From the NCBI GenBank assembly GCA_027622975.1, contig JAQBVN010000023.1, positions 1 through 39,166 on the forward strand: DNA of 39,166 bases, written 5' to 3'. The notes below the pieces were generated by a model. It was not told the DNA's origin. It worked only from the letters and a program-made list of their open reading frames with translations, and did no database searches. This document shows, one piece after another, positions 24,879 through 33,793 of the stretch. The position numbers and the translations under genes are program-made. The DNA is from Bacteroidota bacterium. GTDB taxonomy: Bacteria; Bacteroidota; Bacteroidia; Flavobacteriales_D; Sanyastnellaceae. How positions within the stretch are numbered: position 1 is the first letter of the stretch; each line of letters opens with the position of its first letter.

Positions 24879-26981
24879 TCATTCTCGCAACAACGATGCC
24901 AATGCTTCTCGGACCTTGGTGGCACTCGGAAGCACCGCGGCTTCGAGGTGTTCGTTCAACGGGATGGCGGGGAGGTCCATGCTCCCGATGACTTGGGGCG
25001 CAGCATCGAGATGGGCAAAGCACCGCGTGGCAATGTGTCCTGAAAGCGCCTGGGCGAAACTGTGCGCAACGGGTTCTTCGGTGACGATGAGGCACAAATT
25101 GGTGCGAGCGACGCTGGATTCAATGGCTTCGTAATCCACGGGCTGAATGGACCGCAGATCGAGGATCTCGACCCTTCCTGGGAATTCCTTGGCAGCCTCG
25201 ACACTCCAATGCACCCCGCGACCGTAGGTCACCACCGTCACGGCACCCTCCGTCGCGCAGGTTGCGTCATGGGCCTCCAGCACCGTTCGAGCCTTGCCCA
25301 ACGGCACGACGTAATCCCGGTCAGGTTCGATGCATTTGGCCGATTCAGTGCCCGGTATTTTGGACCAGTACAACCCTTTGTGCTCCAACACCACCACGGG
25401 GTTGGGATCCCAAAATGCTGCTTTGAGCAATCCCTTCAAGTCCGCCCCGTTGGAAGGGTAAACCACCTTCACTCCGCGTATGTTGGCCAACACCGATTCA
25501 ATGCTCGAGCTGTGGTAAGGCCCGCCACTTCCGTAGGCCCCAATGGGAACCCTGATCACACTGTGGACTGGCCATTGTCCATTGCTGAGCATGTAGCTTC
25601 GGCTGAGTTCTGTGAACAGTTGATTCAGTCCCGGCCACAGGTAGTCCGCAAATTGAACCTCCACCACCGGCCGACACCCAGTGGCACTCATGCCAGCAGT
25701 CGATCCGATGATGAATGCCTCTTGAATGGGCGTGTTGAACACCCTGTGAATGCCAAACTTTTGGCCCAAAGTGGCAGCTTCGCGGAACACGCCTCCCAAG
25801 CGAGCCCCCACATCTTGGCCATAGAGCAACGACTCGGGGTGGTCCTCCATGAGTTCTTGCATGGCGTGAAGGGCACAATCAACCATCAAGGTGACTTCCC
25901 CGCCTTCAGGATGGCGTGTGCCACGTTCCTCAGTGATGGGTGTGGGGGCGTAACGATGAGGAAGCAGGTCTTCGACGCGAGGCTCCTCGGCTTGACGAGC
26001 GGCATCGAATGCCTCCTGCACAGCAGCTTCAATCTCTGCGTTGAGCAAGTCCAGTGAGGCTCGATCCATGCCAGAATCCAGAATCAATGCTTCCAACCGA
26101 GGCAGGGGGTCGCGTTGGGCTGACTCTTCGAGGTCGTCCCGGTAAAATTCACGCCGCACGCCACTTGTATGGTGTCCTAGCAAGGGGACAGAGGCGTGGA
26201 CCAAAAAGGGCCGTCGCTCGCTGCGTGCCATCCCAATGGCGTGCGCCATGGCAGCCCTGCATGCCTCCCAATCGGTCCCATCCACCGAGAGCACCTCGAT
26301 TCCAGGAAAGGCTTGAGCGAAGGTGGTTGCATCTCCAAACCGGACTTCCGAGGCATGGGCGCTAATGTCCCACTCATTGTCTTGAACAAGCCAAACCATG
26401 GGCAATCCCCGCAATGCCGTCATGTGGAAGGCCTCGGCCACTTCACCCTCGGTCATGGCGGCATCTCCTATGCTGCAGAATCCAATGCCGGGTTCCTCAA
26501 CCTCATGTCCAGCTGCCCGTTCATCCTTCACAGCTTGGGAATCGAGGCCCATCTGTTCCAGGTATTGCAAACCGAGCGCAGCCCCTGCCGCAGGAATGGC
26601 CTGCATTCCAGTGGCAGAGCTTTGGTGAGGGATCCGTGGTTGCCCTGGTCGGTTCAGGCTGGGATGACTGTAGTAGGTTCGACCGCCTGAAAAGGGGTCT
26701 TCTCGTTTGGCAAAAAGCTGCAACATCAGCTCTTCGGGTGTCATGCCCAAGGCCAAAAGCAAACTGTCGTCCCGATAGTAGCAGCTCACGTAATCTTGGG
26801 GCTGCAACAGTTGGCCTGCCGCGATTTGAATGACCTCATGGCCACGGCTACACGCATGCACGTATTTGGCGGTTAAGCGGGCGTGCTCCTCGAACAAATC
26901 CGACATGGCACGCGCCGTTCGCGCGGTCTTGTAGGCTTCGAGCAGCCCTGTTGATGCGGCAGATTTCGCAGGTTTGGGCAT
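24879..26981 (-). CDS. 2-oxoisovalerate-type dehydrogenase E1, fused alpha and beta subunits
   Basis: This is the thiamine-diphosphate E1 component of a branched-chain 2-oxoacid dehydrogenase-type complex, with the alpha and beta chains in one 700-residue polypeptide. The alpha half (residues ~10-330) has YYRDDSLLLALGM, HQSSATGMQAIPAAG and the TPP motif GDAAMTEGE...N (172-202). The beta half (~350-700) has LLYGQDVGARLGGVFR, FNTPIQEAFIIGSTAGMS, EVQFADYLWPGLNQL, PYHSSSIESVLANIRG and VVTYGRGVHWSVEAAKE. Fused forms are common in Bacteroidota. The start follows a perfect TATCTTTG box by 4 nt. It is divergent from dapF (106 nt between starts) and followed by a secreted protein gene. E2 and E3 are not in the window, so the substrate is inferred from similarity only. 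Confidence 0.9.
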   Translation of the reverse strand: MPKPAKSAASTGLLEAYKTARTARAMSDLFEEHARLTAKYVHACSRGHEVIQIAAGQLLQPQDYVSCYYRDDSLLLALGMTPEELMLQLFAKREDPFSGGRTYYSHPSLNRPGQPRIPHQSSATGMQAIPAAGAALGLQYLEQMGLDSQAVKDERAAGHEVEEPGIGFCSIGDAAMTEGEVAEAFHMTALRGLPMVWLVQDNEWDISAHASEVRFGDATTFAQAFPGIEVLSVDGTDWEACRAAMAHAIGMARSERRPFLVHASVPLLGHHTSGVRREFYRDDLEESAQRDPLPRLEALILDSGMDRASLDLLNAEIEAAVQEAFDAARQAEEPRVEDLLPHRYAPTPITEERGTRHPEGGEVTLMVDCALHAMQELMEDHPESLLYGQDVGARLGGVFREAATLGQKFGIHRVFNTPIQEAFIIGSTAGMSATGCRPVVEVQFADYLWPGLNQLFTELSRSYMLSNGQWPVHSVIRVPIGAYGSGGPYHSSSIESVLANIRGVKVVYPSNGADLKGLLKAAFWDPNPVVVLEHKGLYWSKIPGTESAKCIEPDRDYVVPLGKARTVLEAHDATCATEGAVTVVTYGRGVHWSVEAAKEFPGRVEILDLRSIQPVDYEAIESSVARTNLCLIVTEEPVAHSFAQALSGHIATRCFAHLDAAPQVIGSMDLPAIPLNEHLEAAVLPSATKVREALASLLRE

Positions 26982-26985
26982 GCCT

Positions 26986-26993
26986 CAAAGATA
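26986..26993 (-). promoter_or_regulatory. -7 box of the E1 gene, 4 nt from the ATG
   Basis: The minus strand reads TATCTTTG, a perfect TAnnTTTG, followed by four bases and the ATG. No -33 TTG is seen at a normal distance. Confidence 0.5.
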
Positions 26994-27075
26994 GAAAGGT
27001 CGGCTTGCCGCGTGGCGGAGGTTTCAAACCGTGCGGGAGCGGACCTCATGGTCGTGCGAGAGCGCATAGGAGCCC

Positions 27076-27083
27076 TACCTTCG
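27076..27083 (+). promoter_or_regulatory. -7-like box of dapF-DUF4105, 4 nt from the ATG
   Basis: TACCTTCG matches five of six fixed positions of TAnnTTTG and ends 4 nt before the ATG. Weak alone; supported by the same spacing at other genes. Confidence 0.35.
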
Positions 27084-27087
27084 CCCC

Positions 27088-29268
27088 ATGGCCTTGGCAT
27101 TCTCCAAATGGGAAGGAACCGGCAATGATTTTGTCGTCTTCGATGGGAGTCAATCCGCAGATTCCACGGAGGGTGTGGTCCCCTCAACGGCATTCCTGCC
27201 CTCTGGGTGGTCCAATGAGCAAGTGGCCCTGATGTGCGATCGGCATCGCGGGGTTGGTTCTGACGGTCTGGTTGTGGTCAGGCCCCATGAATCAGGAGGC
27301 ATCGAGGTGGATTTCAGAAATCCCGACGGGAGTCGGTCCTTTTGTGGCAACGGAACCCGCGTGGCTTTGGCCTATGCCCAATCCAAAGGGTGGATTTCAG
27401 AATCGTCGTCGCGCCAACCCATCCATGCCGTGGACGGTCAACATTGGGGGAGGATTCGCGAGGATGGTACACCTGGCATCACGGTGTTGGTCTCGAACCC
27501 CCCGAGGTTCATGCCTCCCCATGGCCACGAGTCGATGGCGGCCGCTTGGATGGACACGGGAAGTCCCCATCATGTGGAATGGCTGCTCGATCGAAGCCGA
27601 CTTGAGGCCCTGGATGTGGTGGCGGCGGCCCGCCCAATTCGCCATCACGCCAGCTATGCACCCGGAGGAACGAATGTCAATTTCGTGGCCCTCGGGGACC
27701 ATCCGGAATCGTTGCATATCCGCACATTTGAGCGTGGGGTGGAGGCTGAAACGTTGAGTTGTGGAACGGGTGTGGTGGCAGCGGCCTGGGCGGATCTCGT
27801 CCGGGTCCAGCATTCTGGATCAGATCCAAATCCGTCTGGGGTGGTGCCCATTGAAGGTCGACGGGTCGTGCATGCCCGGGGGGGCGTGTTGGAAGTTGAA
27901 GTCTCGCCGGGTTCCTCCGTGGCGGGTTCCTCCTCGACAGAACCAACCCAAACTTCCGGGGAGGTTTGGCTTTTTGGAAAGGCCCGACAGGTCTTTCAAG
28001 GATGGTGGATTGCGTCGTTGGTATTGTTTGCTTGGTTGGGCATGCCTCATCGGCAGGGGGTAGCGGCACAGGATGGTTTGGAACTGTGGAGTGAGGCCAC
28101 CAAGATTTCTGTGCTCACCGCCAGTCCGGGACAGGATGTGTACGCGGCTTTTGGTCACACAGCCATTCGGGTGCAAGATCCTTTGCGAGGCGTGGATCTC
28201 GTGTACAACTACGGTACGTTCACCGTGGATGAAGGATTCTACCTCCGGTTTGTCCGTGGTCGCATGGATTACAAGCTGAGCGTGGAATCGTACCCGAGGT
28301 TTCAACATCTTTACTTAAGGCAAGGACGGGCTTTGCTCGAAAGGCCTTTGCTCCTTCAGCCAGAGCAAGTGCTCGCGGTGATTGCTTATCTCCAACGGAA
28401 TGCATTGCCTGAGCATGCCGTGTACAGCTATGATTTCTTTCGGGACAATTGTGCCTCCAAGGTGATTGAGGTACTCCAGTCTTCCTTGGGTGAGGGCTTG
28501 GATGTGGGGTGCGCTCTGACCGACGACAAGACCACCTACCTTGAGGCGCTTCGTCCCTACATCCATGGCATTCCGTGGACCGCATGGGGCATGGAATTGA
28601 TTTTGGGTTGGGAAGCCATGCGTGACATGCCGCCATGCGGTCACGCGTTCTTGCCCGATGTTTTGGACGACCAACTTGGCCACATGACCTTCCAAGGTCA
28701 ACCCTTGGCGGGAAACGTTCGGGAGATTTTTCCTGCGGAGGGATCGTGGTTTGCTGGCGTTCCTTCCTCCCATGCAGGGGGCACTTCTCCCACGGCCTGG
28801 ATGTGGATCTGGGCCATGTGGTCATTGTGCTGTGCGTGGATGGTCCAACGCAATCCATCTCGCTCGTGGCGTCGGTTGATTCGCCTGACTTGGGGTTTGT
28901 CAGGGGTGGTGGGAACCCTGCTCACGGCCCTGTTTCTGGCCATGGCGATTGCCACGGATCACAGCGATACGTGGTGGAACCCGGACATGGTTTGGGCATC
29001 CCTTGGACCTTGGGTTTTGTGGGGCCTTTGGCGAGAGAGAACAGGCCCAATCAGCGGCGACAACGAGGGATTCCGTGTGCCGCTCTCCAACACAATCAGA
29101 ACCGTGATGTGGGGGTGGATGGCCCTTGGCCTGATCTCTGTTGCCGTTGTTCCATGGTTGGCGGGTTCAGGGGGGTGGTTGTCGAGCGTGGTTTGGCCAT
29201 CTTTGGGCTTGTCTGTGGCCATGATTCTGGCCGTCGGGGCAAAATTGGGCGAGCGTTATAAGGTGTAA
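27088..29268 (+). CDS. dapF: Fusion: diaminopimelate epimerase DapF plus DUF4105 membrane protein
   Basis: This 726-residue single frame holds two complete proteins. Residues 1-305 are DapF, which converts LL- to meso-diaminopimelate for peptidoglycan and lysine. Visible motifs are the start FSKWEGTGNDFVVFDG, RHRGVGSDGL, both catalytic cysteines C86 (SFCGNGTR) and C225 (LSCGTGVV), and the final strand EVWLFGKARQVFQG. Directly after it, residues ~306-327 form a hydrophobic signal-like segment ending GVAAQ. Residues ~330-560 are a DUF4105 domain with FGHTAIRV (H357) and DFFRDNCASKVIEVL (C455), a likely His/Cys pair. About four membrane helices follow to residue 726, as in stand-alone DUF4105 proteins. 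The domain would sit in the periplasm while DapF stays in the cytoplasm. I recall DUF4105 being linked to the lipoprotein N-acyltransferase Lnb; I cannot verify this here. No stop codon or good ATG separates the halves. Confidence 0.9.
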   Translation: MALAFSKWEGTGNDFVVFDGSQSADSTEGVVPSTAFLPSGWSNEQVALMCDRHRGVGSDGLVVVRPHESGGIEVDFRNPDGSRSFCGNGTRVALAYAQSKGWISESSSRQPIHAVDGQHWGRIREDGTPGITVLVSNPPRFMPPHGHESMAAAWMDTGSPHHVEWLLDRSRLEALDVVAAARPIRHHASYAPGGTNVNFVALGDHPESLHIRTFERGVEAETLSCGTGVVAAAWADLVRVQHSGSDPNPSGVVPIEGRRVVHARGGVLEVEVSPGSSVAGSSSTEPTQTSGEVWLFGKARQVFQGWWIASLVLFAWLGMPHRQGVAAQDGLELWSEATKISVLTASPGQDVYAAFGHTAIRVQDPLRGVDLVYNYGTFTVDEGFYLRFVRGRMDYKLSVESYPRFQHLYLRQGRALLERPLLLQPEQVLAVIAYLQRNALPEHAVYSYDFFRDNCASKVIEVLQSSLGEGLDVGCALTDDKTTYLEALRPYIHGIPWTAWGMELILGWEAMRDMPPCGHAFLPDVLDDQLGHMTFQGQPLAGNVREIFPAEGSWFAGVPSSHAGGTSPTAWMWIWAMWSLCCAWMVQRNPSRSWRRLIRLTWGLSGVVGTLLTALFLAMAIATDHSDTWWNPDMVWASLGPWVLWGLWRERTGPISGDNEGFRVPLSNTIRTVMWGWMALGLISVAVVPWLAGSGGWLSSVVWPSLGLSVAMILAVGAKLGERYKV

Positions 29269-29312
29269 TTCTTATAATCGTCGTACCTTTCGAATTCATT
29301 GTCCTAACAATA

Positions 29313-30887
29313 ATGACATTCATCGGGTTTCTTGGTCGCTCATTTCCAGTGTGGATTGGGGTGTCGTTGGCCGTGTTGCTCGGAGGGGTTTCAGGGTGCA
29401 AAAATTCTCTTTCGTGGGAGCATGATTTGCACATTCCCGTCCTAGACGACATGGTCACGTGGCGAGATTTCGTGCCCGATTCTCTCTACGAGGTTGGTGT
29501 GGATGGAGGTCCTGCGCATTTTGTGTTTTCGGACACCATTGACGACTGGGATTGGTCGGACTACCTGAGTCTGCCAGACACGGATTTTGTGTCGCGGTTT
29601 GACGGTCAAACTGAACCCTTCAACGGAACCATCGTGGTGGTGGAAGGGAATGAGGTTCTGGGCTACTCAGAACCCTTCAACTTTGACATTGTGCAGTTGC
29701 CAGGCATGGAATTGACGGAGGCGACGCTTTCAGGAGGAACCATGACCATCGAGGTTGTTCACAGTCTGCAATTGGAGGTGGAAATGATGTTTAATTTCCC
29801 AGACATCAATTCAGATGTCGGGGATGGATTGGCGGTTCCTGTTCTCTTGCCACCTGCAACGTCAAACACTCCGGGTGTGGGCTCCGTGTCAACGGATTTG
29901 GAAGGCATTCACATTGATTTCACGGGTGAGTTTGGCACGGAGACCAACACCTTGTCGGTGTTTGTCGTGGCCCTTGCCGGTGAAGTGTCCAACCCCAATG
30001 GGTACGACACCATCGACCCAGAGGACAGCATTGTGGTTTCCGTCTCATTCGATGGGGTGACAGTCCAAACATTGGCTGGATATTTTGGCCAACGCACGCT
30101 GTCAAGCGCCATGGATGTGGAACTCATCGATACCATTCCCGTTCCTGAACCGGTCATTGACCTCGAAGGGGCTCAAGCGGAATTGCATTTTACCAACACG
30201 GTGGGGGCGGATTTCCGATTGTACGTTGACACCATCGAAGTGGCAGATCAACTCGTGGAGGGCAGCCTGATCTCAGGACATGACATCCCCCGCGCGACGT
30301 GGGTCAATGGAGAGCCCGTTCCAGCCGAATGGTCGTTGGATCTGGCCATGCCGGGATCCAATTTCTTGGACTTGCTTGAAGGGTTGCCCCAATCCATGAG
30401 GGTCGCTGCACGGTTCTTGCTCAACCCCGAGGACATGTCCGATCTGCTGATTGATCGGATGGATGCGAGGTATCCACCGACTTTTTGGTACGATGTGCGC
30501 ATTCCCATCAAAGCCGGAGCACGCGGTTTGATGTTCACCGATACGTTGGACGTTTCTGGCTTGGATGAGTTTCCCAATTTTGACGGATTTCTGCACTTGG
30601 ATTTATCCAACACCTTCCCCATTGAAGTGGAGGGGCGTCTTCGCTTTGAGATGTCCAACGGCAACCTGTGGCAGGACACGGCCCTTGTGGCTGCGGGGAG
30701 CGTGCCTCTGGGAATTGTGGGGAAATCCACGGTAAGCATTCCATTGAACGAAGACATGGCATTGCCCGGCGGGACGCTTGTGATGGAGGTTTGGATCAAT
30801 ACATACGGTCCTCAACCATTCACGGGAGAGGAGAGTCTGCGTGTTCAAGGCAGGTTGGAAGGAACCCAATTGTTGGTGGTGGAATGA
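29313..30887 (+). CDS. Large beta-rich lipoprotein of unknown function
   Basis: This 524-residue protein has a lipoprotein signal: hydrophobic residues ~10-27 followed by the lipobox LGGVSGC (Cys29), so it is probably anchored in the outer membrane. The mature part is acidic and strongly beta-like, with repeated strand/turn patterns and no Cys or catalytic motif (for example IDFTGEFGTETNTLSVFVVAL, IPVPEPVIDLEGAQAELHF). A -7-like TACCTTTC (about 29284-29291) lies 21 nt upstream. Its stop overlaps the start of the next gene (ATGA), which encodes a barrel protein; such lipoprotein-barrel pairs suggest a joint outer-membrane assembly. I do not recognise the domain family. Confidence 0.7.
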   Translation: MTFIGFLGRSFPVWIGVSLAVLLGGVSGCKNSLSWEHDLHIPVLDDMVTWRDFVPDSLYEVGVDGGPAHFVFSDTIDDWDWSDYLSLPDTDFVSRFDGQTEPFNGTIVVVEGNEVLGYSEPFNFDIVQLPGMELTEATLSGGTMTIEVVHSLQLEVEMMFNFPDINSDVGDGLAVPVLLPPATSNTPGVGSVSTDLEGIHIDFTGEFGTETNTLSVFVVALAGEVSNPNGYDTIDPEDSIVVSVSFDGVTVQTLAGYFGQRTLSSAMDVELIDTIPVPEPVIDLEGAQAELHFTNTVGADFRLYVDTIEVADQLVEGSLISGHDIPRATWVNGEPVPAEWSLDLAMPGSNFLDLLEGLPQSMRVAARFLLNPEDMSDLLIDRMDARYPPTFWYDVRIPIKAGARGLMFTDTLDVSGLDEFPNFDGFLHLDLSNTFPIEVEGRLRFEMSNGNLWQDTALVAAGSVPLGIVGKSTVSIPLNEDMALPGGTLVMEVWINTYGPQPFTGEESLRVQGRLEGTQLLVVE

Positions 30888-32245
30888 GGCATCCTTCGAC
30901 CAAACTCCGACCATGGTTGTATCCTGTTTTGGCATGGGGTTGGATCAGCGGTGGGCTGGTGATGACAGGATCGGGAGGCCCGTTGTTTGCCCAAACCCTT
31001 GTGGATGCCTACTATGGCCAGGGTGCAACGTCATGGGAGGTATGGGGTGACCAACGGAGCAACGCCATTTCCTCAGGGTTTGCCAACACGATGTATGAAG
31101 GAGGCTTTGTTGGGAGGGAGGTTTTTCAAGAGGTGTTGACAGGGCATCCTGCGATGGGTGGCTTGGGGCTCAGCGCTGGTTGGCACCGTACTTGGTCCAA
31201 CGAGCCTTTCGCCAAAATCAACGCCAAGGGCAAACGAGAATGGGCCTTGGCCGGATCGTTTGGTAGCGAGTTGCTGGTCAGCACAATGTGGCGACGAGAG
31301 CTCTTTGATTTGGTGTTTCTCGGAAATGCGGGACACACGGGAAGGATTGACCCTTTGACCGGAACGGGCATTCGGATGGGCGTGTTCAACAGGCTTTCCC
31401 TCGGTTTGGAGAACATTGAGACACGTCAGAGGATTGAAATCGGTGTGGTGCAGCGAATTGCGGGTGCTGAATTTGGGATTCTCAACGGTTCCTTTTGGGT
31501 GTCGGAAGCTGCGGACAGCATGTCCATGTACATGCAGACCTATGCTTCCACAAGCCTGGATCAGTTTCCTGACTCAGGCGGTTTTCAGTTGCAGCAGGCA
31601 CTTCCCGCGTATGGGGTAGGAGTCAGTGGGAGTTTGCCCTTGTCATCGGACATGTGGCCACTTCAGTTTCGCGTAGACTTCAGAGACATTGGTGTATTCT
31701 GGGAACCTGCCGGTGGAATGCTTGCGGTGGTTGACACCGGTTTTTCAACCACAGGATTGCCTGCTTTTGGATCGGGTTGGGCTTGGGAGGGCTTGTTGGA
31801 AGACGGCGTTCCGACGAGCGTGGATGAACTCGTGTTCTCCACGGACAGTGCGTTGGGTCGTTTGCTGATGCTGCCTTCCCAAATCAGTGCAACCCTTCAG
31901 TGGTGGCCTCAGCCGGAGTGGCAATTTCAAGTCAAACTCCGCGGCGGAAGTTGGATGCCTGAGCCTCAGCTGACTGCCGGGGTTGGCTGGATTCCGTCCG
32001 CACGAATTGCACTAGGTGTCGACGTCCGGACCGGAGGCTGGGGAGGCGTTCGTCCAGTGACTTGGGTCAAGGTTCGCGTCTCGAAAAAACGTGTCTTGGG
32101 TATTGAAATCGAGGATCCTCTGGGGTGGGCATGGGGCACTGAATGGGCCCAAAACACCTACGGACGAGGCGTGAGGATTCAATTGGAGCGCTTGCCAGGA
32201 GAGCGTTGGACCCGATATGCGGGATTCAACAGCAGAGACTTGTGA
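30884..32245 (+). CDS. Outer-membrane beta-barrel protein, DUF5723-like
   Basis: This 453-residue protein starts MRHPSTKLRPWLYPV, with a signal peptide running to GGPLFAQ (~residue 37). The rest looks like an outer-membrane barrel: alternating amphipathic strands with many Gly/Trp/Phe (MGGLGLSAGWHRTW, LGLENIETRQRIEIGVVQ, LQFRVDFRDIGVFWEPAGG, ATLQWWPQPEWQFQVKLRGG), as in the DUF5723/PorV-like barrels of Bacteroidota. The ATG overlaps the stop of the lipoprotein gene (ATGA), so the two are translationally coupled. The frame is open upstream inside the lipoprotein gene, but the overlap start is the natural one. The cargo or partner is unknown. Confidence 0.7.
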   Translation: MRHPSTKLRPWLYPVLAWGWISGGLVMTGSGGPLFAQTLVDAYYGQGATSWEVWGDQRSNAISSGFANTMYEGGFVGREVFQEVLTGHPAMGGLGLSAGWHRTWSNEPFAKINAKGKREWALAGSFGSELLVSTMWRRELFDLVFLGNAGHTGRIDPLTGTGIRMGVFNRLSLGLENIETRQRIEIGVVQRIAGAEFGILNGSFWVSEAADSMSMYMQTYASTSLDQFPDSGGFQLQQALPAYGVGVSGSLPLSSDMWPLQFRVDFRDIGVFWEPAGGMLAVVDTGFSTTGLPAFGSGWAWEGLLEDGVPTSVDELVFSTDSALGRLLMLPSQISATLQWWPQPEWQFQVKLRGGSWMPEPQLTAGVGWIPSARIALGVDVRTGGWGGVRPVTWVKVRVSKKRVLGIEIEDPLGWAWGTEWAQNTYGRGVRIQLERLPGERWTRYAGFNSRDL

Positions 32246-32301
32246 GGGGAGGACTTCCTCATCATCCTGACATTTCCGCGGAAGGAATGTGCTGAGGCTC
32301 C

Positions 32302-32330
32302 TTGAGTTTGCACGATTTCTCTGACCTTTG
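32302..32330 (+). promoter_or_regulatory. Candidate kdsA promoter
   Basis: TTG (32302-32304), an 18-nt spacer, then GACCTTTG (32323-32330), one mismatch from TAnnTTTG, ending 10 nt before the kdsA ATG. It argues against the upstream in-frame TTG at 32302 being the start codon. Confidence 0.4.
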
Positions 32331-32340
32331 TCTGCATCTC

Positions 32341-33141
32341 ATGACAACTCACCAACCCCTCCACGTCCTCGCTGGCCCCTGTGCGGTTGAAAATCTTGAT
32401 GTCACCATGACCACGGCGGTTGAGGTGAAACGCGTGTGCGACTCATTGGGATTGCCCTTCCACATCAAGGCCAGTTACCGAAAGGCAAACCGCTCCCGGT
32501 TGGACAGTTTTTCGGGCATTGGGGATGATGCCGCTTTGGAAGTTTTGGGGGAGGTCAAACAACGGCTCGGTGTCGGCATCGTCACCGACATTCATTTGCC
32601 GGAGGAGGCCGAGCGCGCTGCGAGGGTGGCTGATGTGTTGCAGATTCCGGCCTTTCTGTGTCGCCAAACGGATTTGTTGGTGGCCGCTGCCCAAACAGGC
32701 GCCATCGTCAACATCAAGAAAGGGCAATTCATGTCTGCAGAGTCCATGAAGTTTGCCGTCGATAAAGTGCTCTCGTCGGGGGGCAAGGAGGTGTGGTTGA
32801 CAGAGAGAGGAACGACTTTTGGGTACGGTGATTTGGTGGTGGACATGCGGGGCTTGCCTGCCATGCGACAGTTGGCTCCTACGTTCATGGATTTGACCCA
32901 TAGTGTCCAGCAACCCAACCAAGGTGAGGGTGTGACTGGGGGCAAACCTGAATTGATTGCCACGCTGGCACGTGCGGCTGTTGCGGCAGGGGTGGAGGGT
33001 GTGTTCATCGAGACGCATCCCGATCCTTCGCGGGCTCTCAGCGATGGGGCCAACATGCTTCCCTTGGCCAAGTTTGAGTCGTTGATTTCAACCTTGGCCG
33101 ATTTGCATCGTTGGCGTCAGCAACACGCGGCACATGGCTGA
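32341..33141 (+). CDS. kdsA: 3-deoxy-8-phosphooctulonate synthase KdsA
   Basis: KdsA condenses arabinose-5-phosphate and phosphoenolpyruvate to KDO-8-phosphate for the LPS inner core. The 266-residue barrel enzyme has LAGPCAVEN, HIKASYRKANRSRLDSF, VTDIHLPEEA, QIPAFLCRQTDLL, VNIKKGQFMS and THSVQQPN. The residues that bind metal in the Aquifex-type enzyme are all present: C14, H187, E224 (IETHPDP) and D235 (SDGANM). This predicts the metal-dependent class, since the metal-free E. coli type has Asn in place of C14. The ATG at 32341 gives the usual N-terminus. The next gene overlaps its end by 8 nt, so the pair is coupled. Confidence 0.96.
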   Translation: MTTHQPLHVLAGPCAVENLDVTMTTAVEVKRVCDSLGLPFHIKASYRKANRSRLDSFSGIGDDAALEVLGEVKQRLGVGIVTDIHLPEEAERAARVADVLQIPAFLCRQTDLLVAAAQTGAIVNIKKGQFMSAESMKFAVDKVLSSGGKEVWLTERGTTFGYGDLVVDMRGLPAMRQLAPTFMDLTHSVQQPNQGEGVTGGKPELIATLARAAVAAGVEGVFIETHPDPSRALSDGANMLPLAKFESLISTLADLHRWRQQHAAHG

Positions 33142-33709
33142 GGATCGTTTCTCCATCCGGGGCTTTTTCCCCACCCGGAGATGTGTCGCTTTGGCTGCGC
33201 TGGTCATGGGCTTGATGGTTGGTTGCACTCTGGGTTCAGGCGCATCTTCCCGGTCATTGCTCGGGGTTGGCTCTCCCAGGGCGACAACCTCTGGATTTGA
33301 GGTTTCCAAATTCACATCACAGGTCCAATTTCCAGGGGTGGAGTCCAACTTGCAGTCCACCAAGGTGTATCGCTTGACTTTGTCCGGAACGTTTCCGGAA
33401 GGTGCCCAACGCTTCGCCCTGTGGGTTGATTCTGTGAGCATTCCGGTTCGGTTGATTCAAGACCAAACCGGGATCGCCATGGACATGGCGCCTGGCCGCC
33501 GCATCGACATCCGTTTTTCTGCCAACCGACAGAACTACCGCCAGGGAACGTCGGGTTCAGGCAGGCAACTTCCTGTGGAGACGTATCCCTTGACCGGGGT
33601 CAACATTCCCCACAATCATGGCTGGCTAACCTTCCAAGACCGTTGGGGTCAAGTCACCCATTGGGATTTGGGCATTCCGGAAGTTCTCCCTCCGCTCTAC
33701 GCACCTTAA
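33134..33709 (+). CDS. Putative lipoprotein coupled to kdsA
   Basis: This 191-residue protein has an N-terminal basic region, a hydrophobic stretch (residues ~17-30) and the lipobox-like LMVGC (Cys31), so it is probably lipid-anchored. The mature part is beta-like with strands such as STKVYRLTLSGTFPEGAQRFALWVDSVSIPVRL, is rich in Arg, Ser and Gly and ends with PEVLPPLYAP. It overlaps kdsA by 8 nt, implying coupled translation and perhaps an envelope or LPS-related role, but that is only inferred from position. No family is recognised. Confidence 0.65.
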   Translation: MAEDRFSIRGFFPTRRCVALAALVMGLMVGCTLGSGASSRSLLGVGSPRATTSGFEVSKFTSQVQFPGVESNLQSTKVYRLTLSGTFPEGAQRFALWVDSVSIPVRLIQDQTGIAMDMAPGRRIDIRFSANRQNYRQGTSGSGRQLPVETYPLTGVNIPHNHGWLTFQDRWGQVTHWDLGIPEVLPPLYAP

Positions 33710-33793
33710 CTTCAGCATCCCATGTGCACTGGCTTTCCGTCACAGCGGTTGCCACAATCCATGTTTGTTGTCTCCACATGCTCCCGATCACCC

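Noticed and set aside
25062-26057. Plus-strand open frame (331 codons) inside the E1 gene
   Set aside because: Antisense shadow of a recognised enzyme in G+C-rich DNA; no promoter or family.
29265-29281. E. coli-like TATAAT near 29270-29280 as the lipoprotein promoter
   Set aside because: Bacteroidota primary sigma factor uses TAnnTTTG; no matching -35 is present.
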